Part shown: positions 62,746-64,000 of the stretch, one piece after another
Position numbering within the stretch: position 1 is the first letter of the stretch
Layout of the letters: each line of letters begins with the position of its first letter
Assembly: GCF_949628215.1 (NCBI RefSeq)
Contig: NC_134276.1
Location: forward strand, 12,365,690-12,429,689
Direction: 5' to 3'
Length of the DNA: 64,000 nucleotides
Origin: Phalacrocorax aristotelis
Lineage: Eukaryota > Chordata > Aves > Suliformes > Phalacrocoracidae
Made by a program: the position numbers and the translations under genes
Notes under the pieces: generated by a model
What the model saw: only the letters and a program-made list of their open reading frames with translations
Databases searched by the model: none
Told to the model about the DNA's origin: nothing

Positions 62746-64000
62746 ACAGGATCTTAGTTACTAACTGGGCAGACTTGCAGAGGTCACACCTCTTCGTGGT
62801 CCTGCTGGATGCCCTTGGGGTAACCAAGATGACCTCTGGCCCAGTGTGATGGAGTTATAGTTGCTTCCTGCCTGTCTACTGGCTTCACCAACCACTTGAT
62901 AGTATTTATAAAGGTGAAACAAATTCTGGCATTGATTGTTAATCATTGCCCAGAGCCTGTGCCCGTGGGCGTAGTTGGGCTCAGTCTGGTAGCCTCTGAG
63001 GGTGGTGCTGTCTGGCTTATGTGTACCCTCACACTGAGAGTGATAAAATGGGTCAGCCAATGCAGTTTACGTTCGTATTGGTTTGCCCACAAACAAGTCC
63101 TATGGACTTGTGAGACAAAATGGTCACTAGAAACATCAAAGACCATAGAAAATTGGTGGGAAAGGGAGTAGAATTGAATGGCCTGGAGTTCCTTAACTCA
63201 GAGATCAATAGTTTGGAATGGTGTCATTGTTCCACCTGGAAGGACAGTTTAGCCATGCTGCCAGAGGTGTACGAGGTACCTACCTCTCAGAGTCTCAAGG
63301 GCATTACCATCAGCCCATGCCTAAAGGAGGCTGACGGTGAAGGGTGGGGAGCTGTCACTCCCAGGAGCCATGGCCTGATTTTCTCTATTGCCATCAAAGC
63401 CTGTCCTGGTGACAGTGTGCACCTGCCAACTGAGGGCATGCTCGTGGTGAAGGTCTTGGACAAAAATCCATCATGTCCGTGCTGTGGAAACCAGATAGGG
63501 AAGATGTTGGGACTGACTGAACATCTGAAGACAGCACATGAAAAAAAAAGATCTTGTTCCAGTGTGTGTGATGTGGGAGAAAGCATGTGAAACATCATAG
63601 TATTGCCTGCCACTTCCCAAAGTGCAAGGGCTCGTCCTTCCAAACCACCAAGGAGCAGATGAAGAAGAGGGCCATCAAGCTGGGGCAATTCCTACAATGC
63701 CGGTGGCTGTTTTACCTTGATAGAGGGAAACTTGCCAACATCATTCTGGATGACATGGAATCCCTGAGATGTGATATCCTACTAGACAAGGTGCACAAAG
63801 TGTTCAAGTCAAGATGGGAATCGCCAGGAACATTCAAGGGCCTAGGCACTTTCAGAACCATCGGTTAGGGAGATACCTTGGCATTCAAGGCCATGATCAT
63901 GGCGAAAGAAATCTCTAAAAACATCAAAGAGATGAGTAAGAACACAGTGCCAGGATCAGATGGGCTAAGTTTGAGAGATCTTATTGAGATAGATCCTTAC
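62746..64000 (+). mobile_element. R2 non-LTR retrotransposon, 5' part (degenerate, runs off the window)
   Basis: R2 elements encode one protein with N-terminal zinc fingers, reverse transcriptase and a restriction-like endonuclease, and normally insert only into 28S rDNA. Here the 5' UTR starts right after a 28S-like flank. The coding part shows LEFLNSEINSLE and MLPEVYE, a CCHH zinc finger (PSCPCCGNQIGKMLGLTEHL, then KTAHEKKR), HHSIACHFPKCKG after a frameshift at about 63588, then WLFYLDRGKLANIILDDMES, FKSRWESPGTFKGLGTF, a stop at 63866-63868, AKEISKNIKEMSKN and the PGSDGL motif at the start of the RT domain, where the window ends. Compared with the zebra finch R2 protein as I remember it, the further zinc fingers and the Myb region between CHFPKCKG and the RLFYLDRGK block are missing. 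Frameshift, stop and deletion make it inactive. Confidence 0.9.
62767..62836 (+). ncRNA. Candidate R2 5' HDV-like self-cleaving ribozyme relic
   Basis: R2 transcripts are released from the 28S co-transcript by an HDV-like ribozyme at the element's 5' end. The order of complementary segments here follows that double pseudoknot: GGGCA (62767-62771, P1 5'), GAGGTCA (62780-62786, P2 5'), ACC-TCTTCGT-GGT hairpin (P3/L3, about 62788-62800), TGCCC (62810-62814, P1 3'), CTTGG/CCAAG hairpin (P4, 62814-62828), TGACCTC (62830-62836, P2 3'). L3 resembles the family's UCCUCGCU loop. P1 is short and the junction before P2 3' is tight, so activity may be lost. Confidence 0.5.

Overview
This window is avian nuclear DNA. 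Two things show it. Spliced genes appear in the order GPR83 (-), MRE11 (-), ANKRD49 (+), C11orf97 (+), FUT4 (+), which is the block known from human 11q21. The interspersed repeats are almost all CR1 LINEs with the typical ATTCTGTG/ATTCTATG 3' tails. The species cannot be fixed from the sequence; an R2 retrotransposon relic at the right edge fits birds such as finches.

Layout. 1-1.6 kb: first coding exon of GPR83, a class A GPCR; its other exons lie beyond the left edge. 3.9-6.0 kb: two CR1 copies head to head, forming a 617-bp inverted repeat. 7.9-30.6 kb: complete MRE11 on the minus strand, 19 coding exons that join in frame to a 702-residue protein with every nuclease motif at the human position. 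Its introns carry three CR1 copies, one of which contains a 17-bp x ~25 minisatellite. 30.8-31.7 kb: CpG island between MRE11 and the divergent ANKRD49. 31.9-34.1 kb: ANKRD49 in two coding exons, with a copy of its own 3' end, poly(A) signal included, lying in its intron. 36.2-36.5 kb: a possible LTR. 36.9-40.9 kb: C11orf97, a small ciliary gene rebuilt here from three exons. 43.5-49.1 kb: a CR1 ORF1 esterase relic and an old CR1 ORF2 fragment. 50.4-51.3 kb: a 47-bp minisatellite leading directly into the single-exon FUT4 (51.6-52.7 kb). 52.8-62.7 kb: FUT4 3' UTR and DNA without a recognised gene. 62.7 kb to the edge: the 5' part of a broken R2 element, preceded by 27 bases nearly identical to the 28S rDNA target and containing the pairing scheme of an HDV-like ribozyme.

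The genes are not an operon: MRE11 (DNA-break repair), ANKRD49, C11orf97 (cilia) and FUT4 (Lewis-type fucosylation) are ordinary neighbours kept by synteny, and MRE11/ANKRD49 probably share a bidirectional promoter. The most unusual content is the R2 relic outside an rDNA repeat, the minisatellite that presents an array of splice-acceptor-like motifs to the MRE11 transcript, the ANKRD49 3'-end duplication, and the repeat array in front of FUT4.
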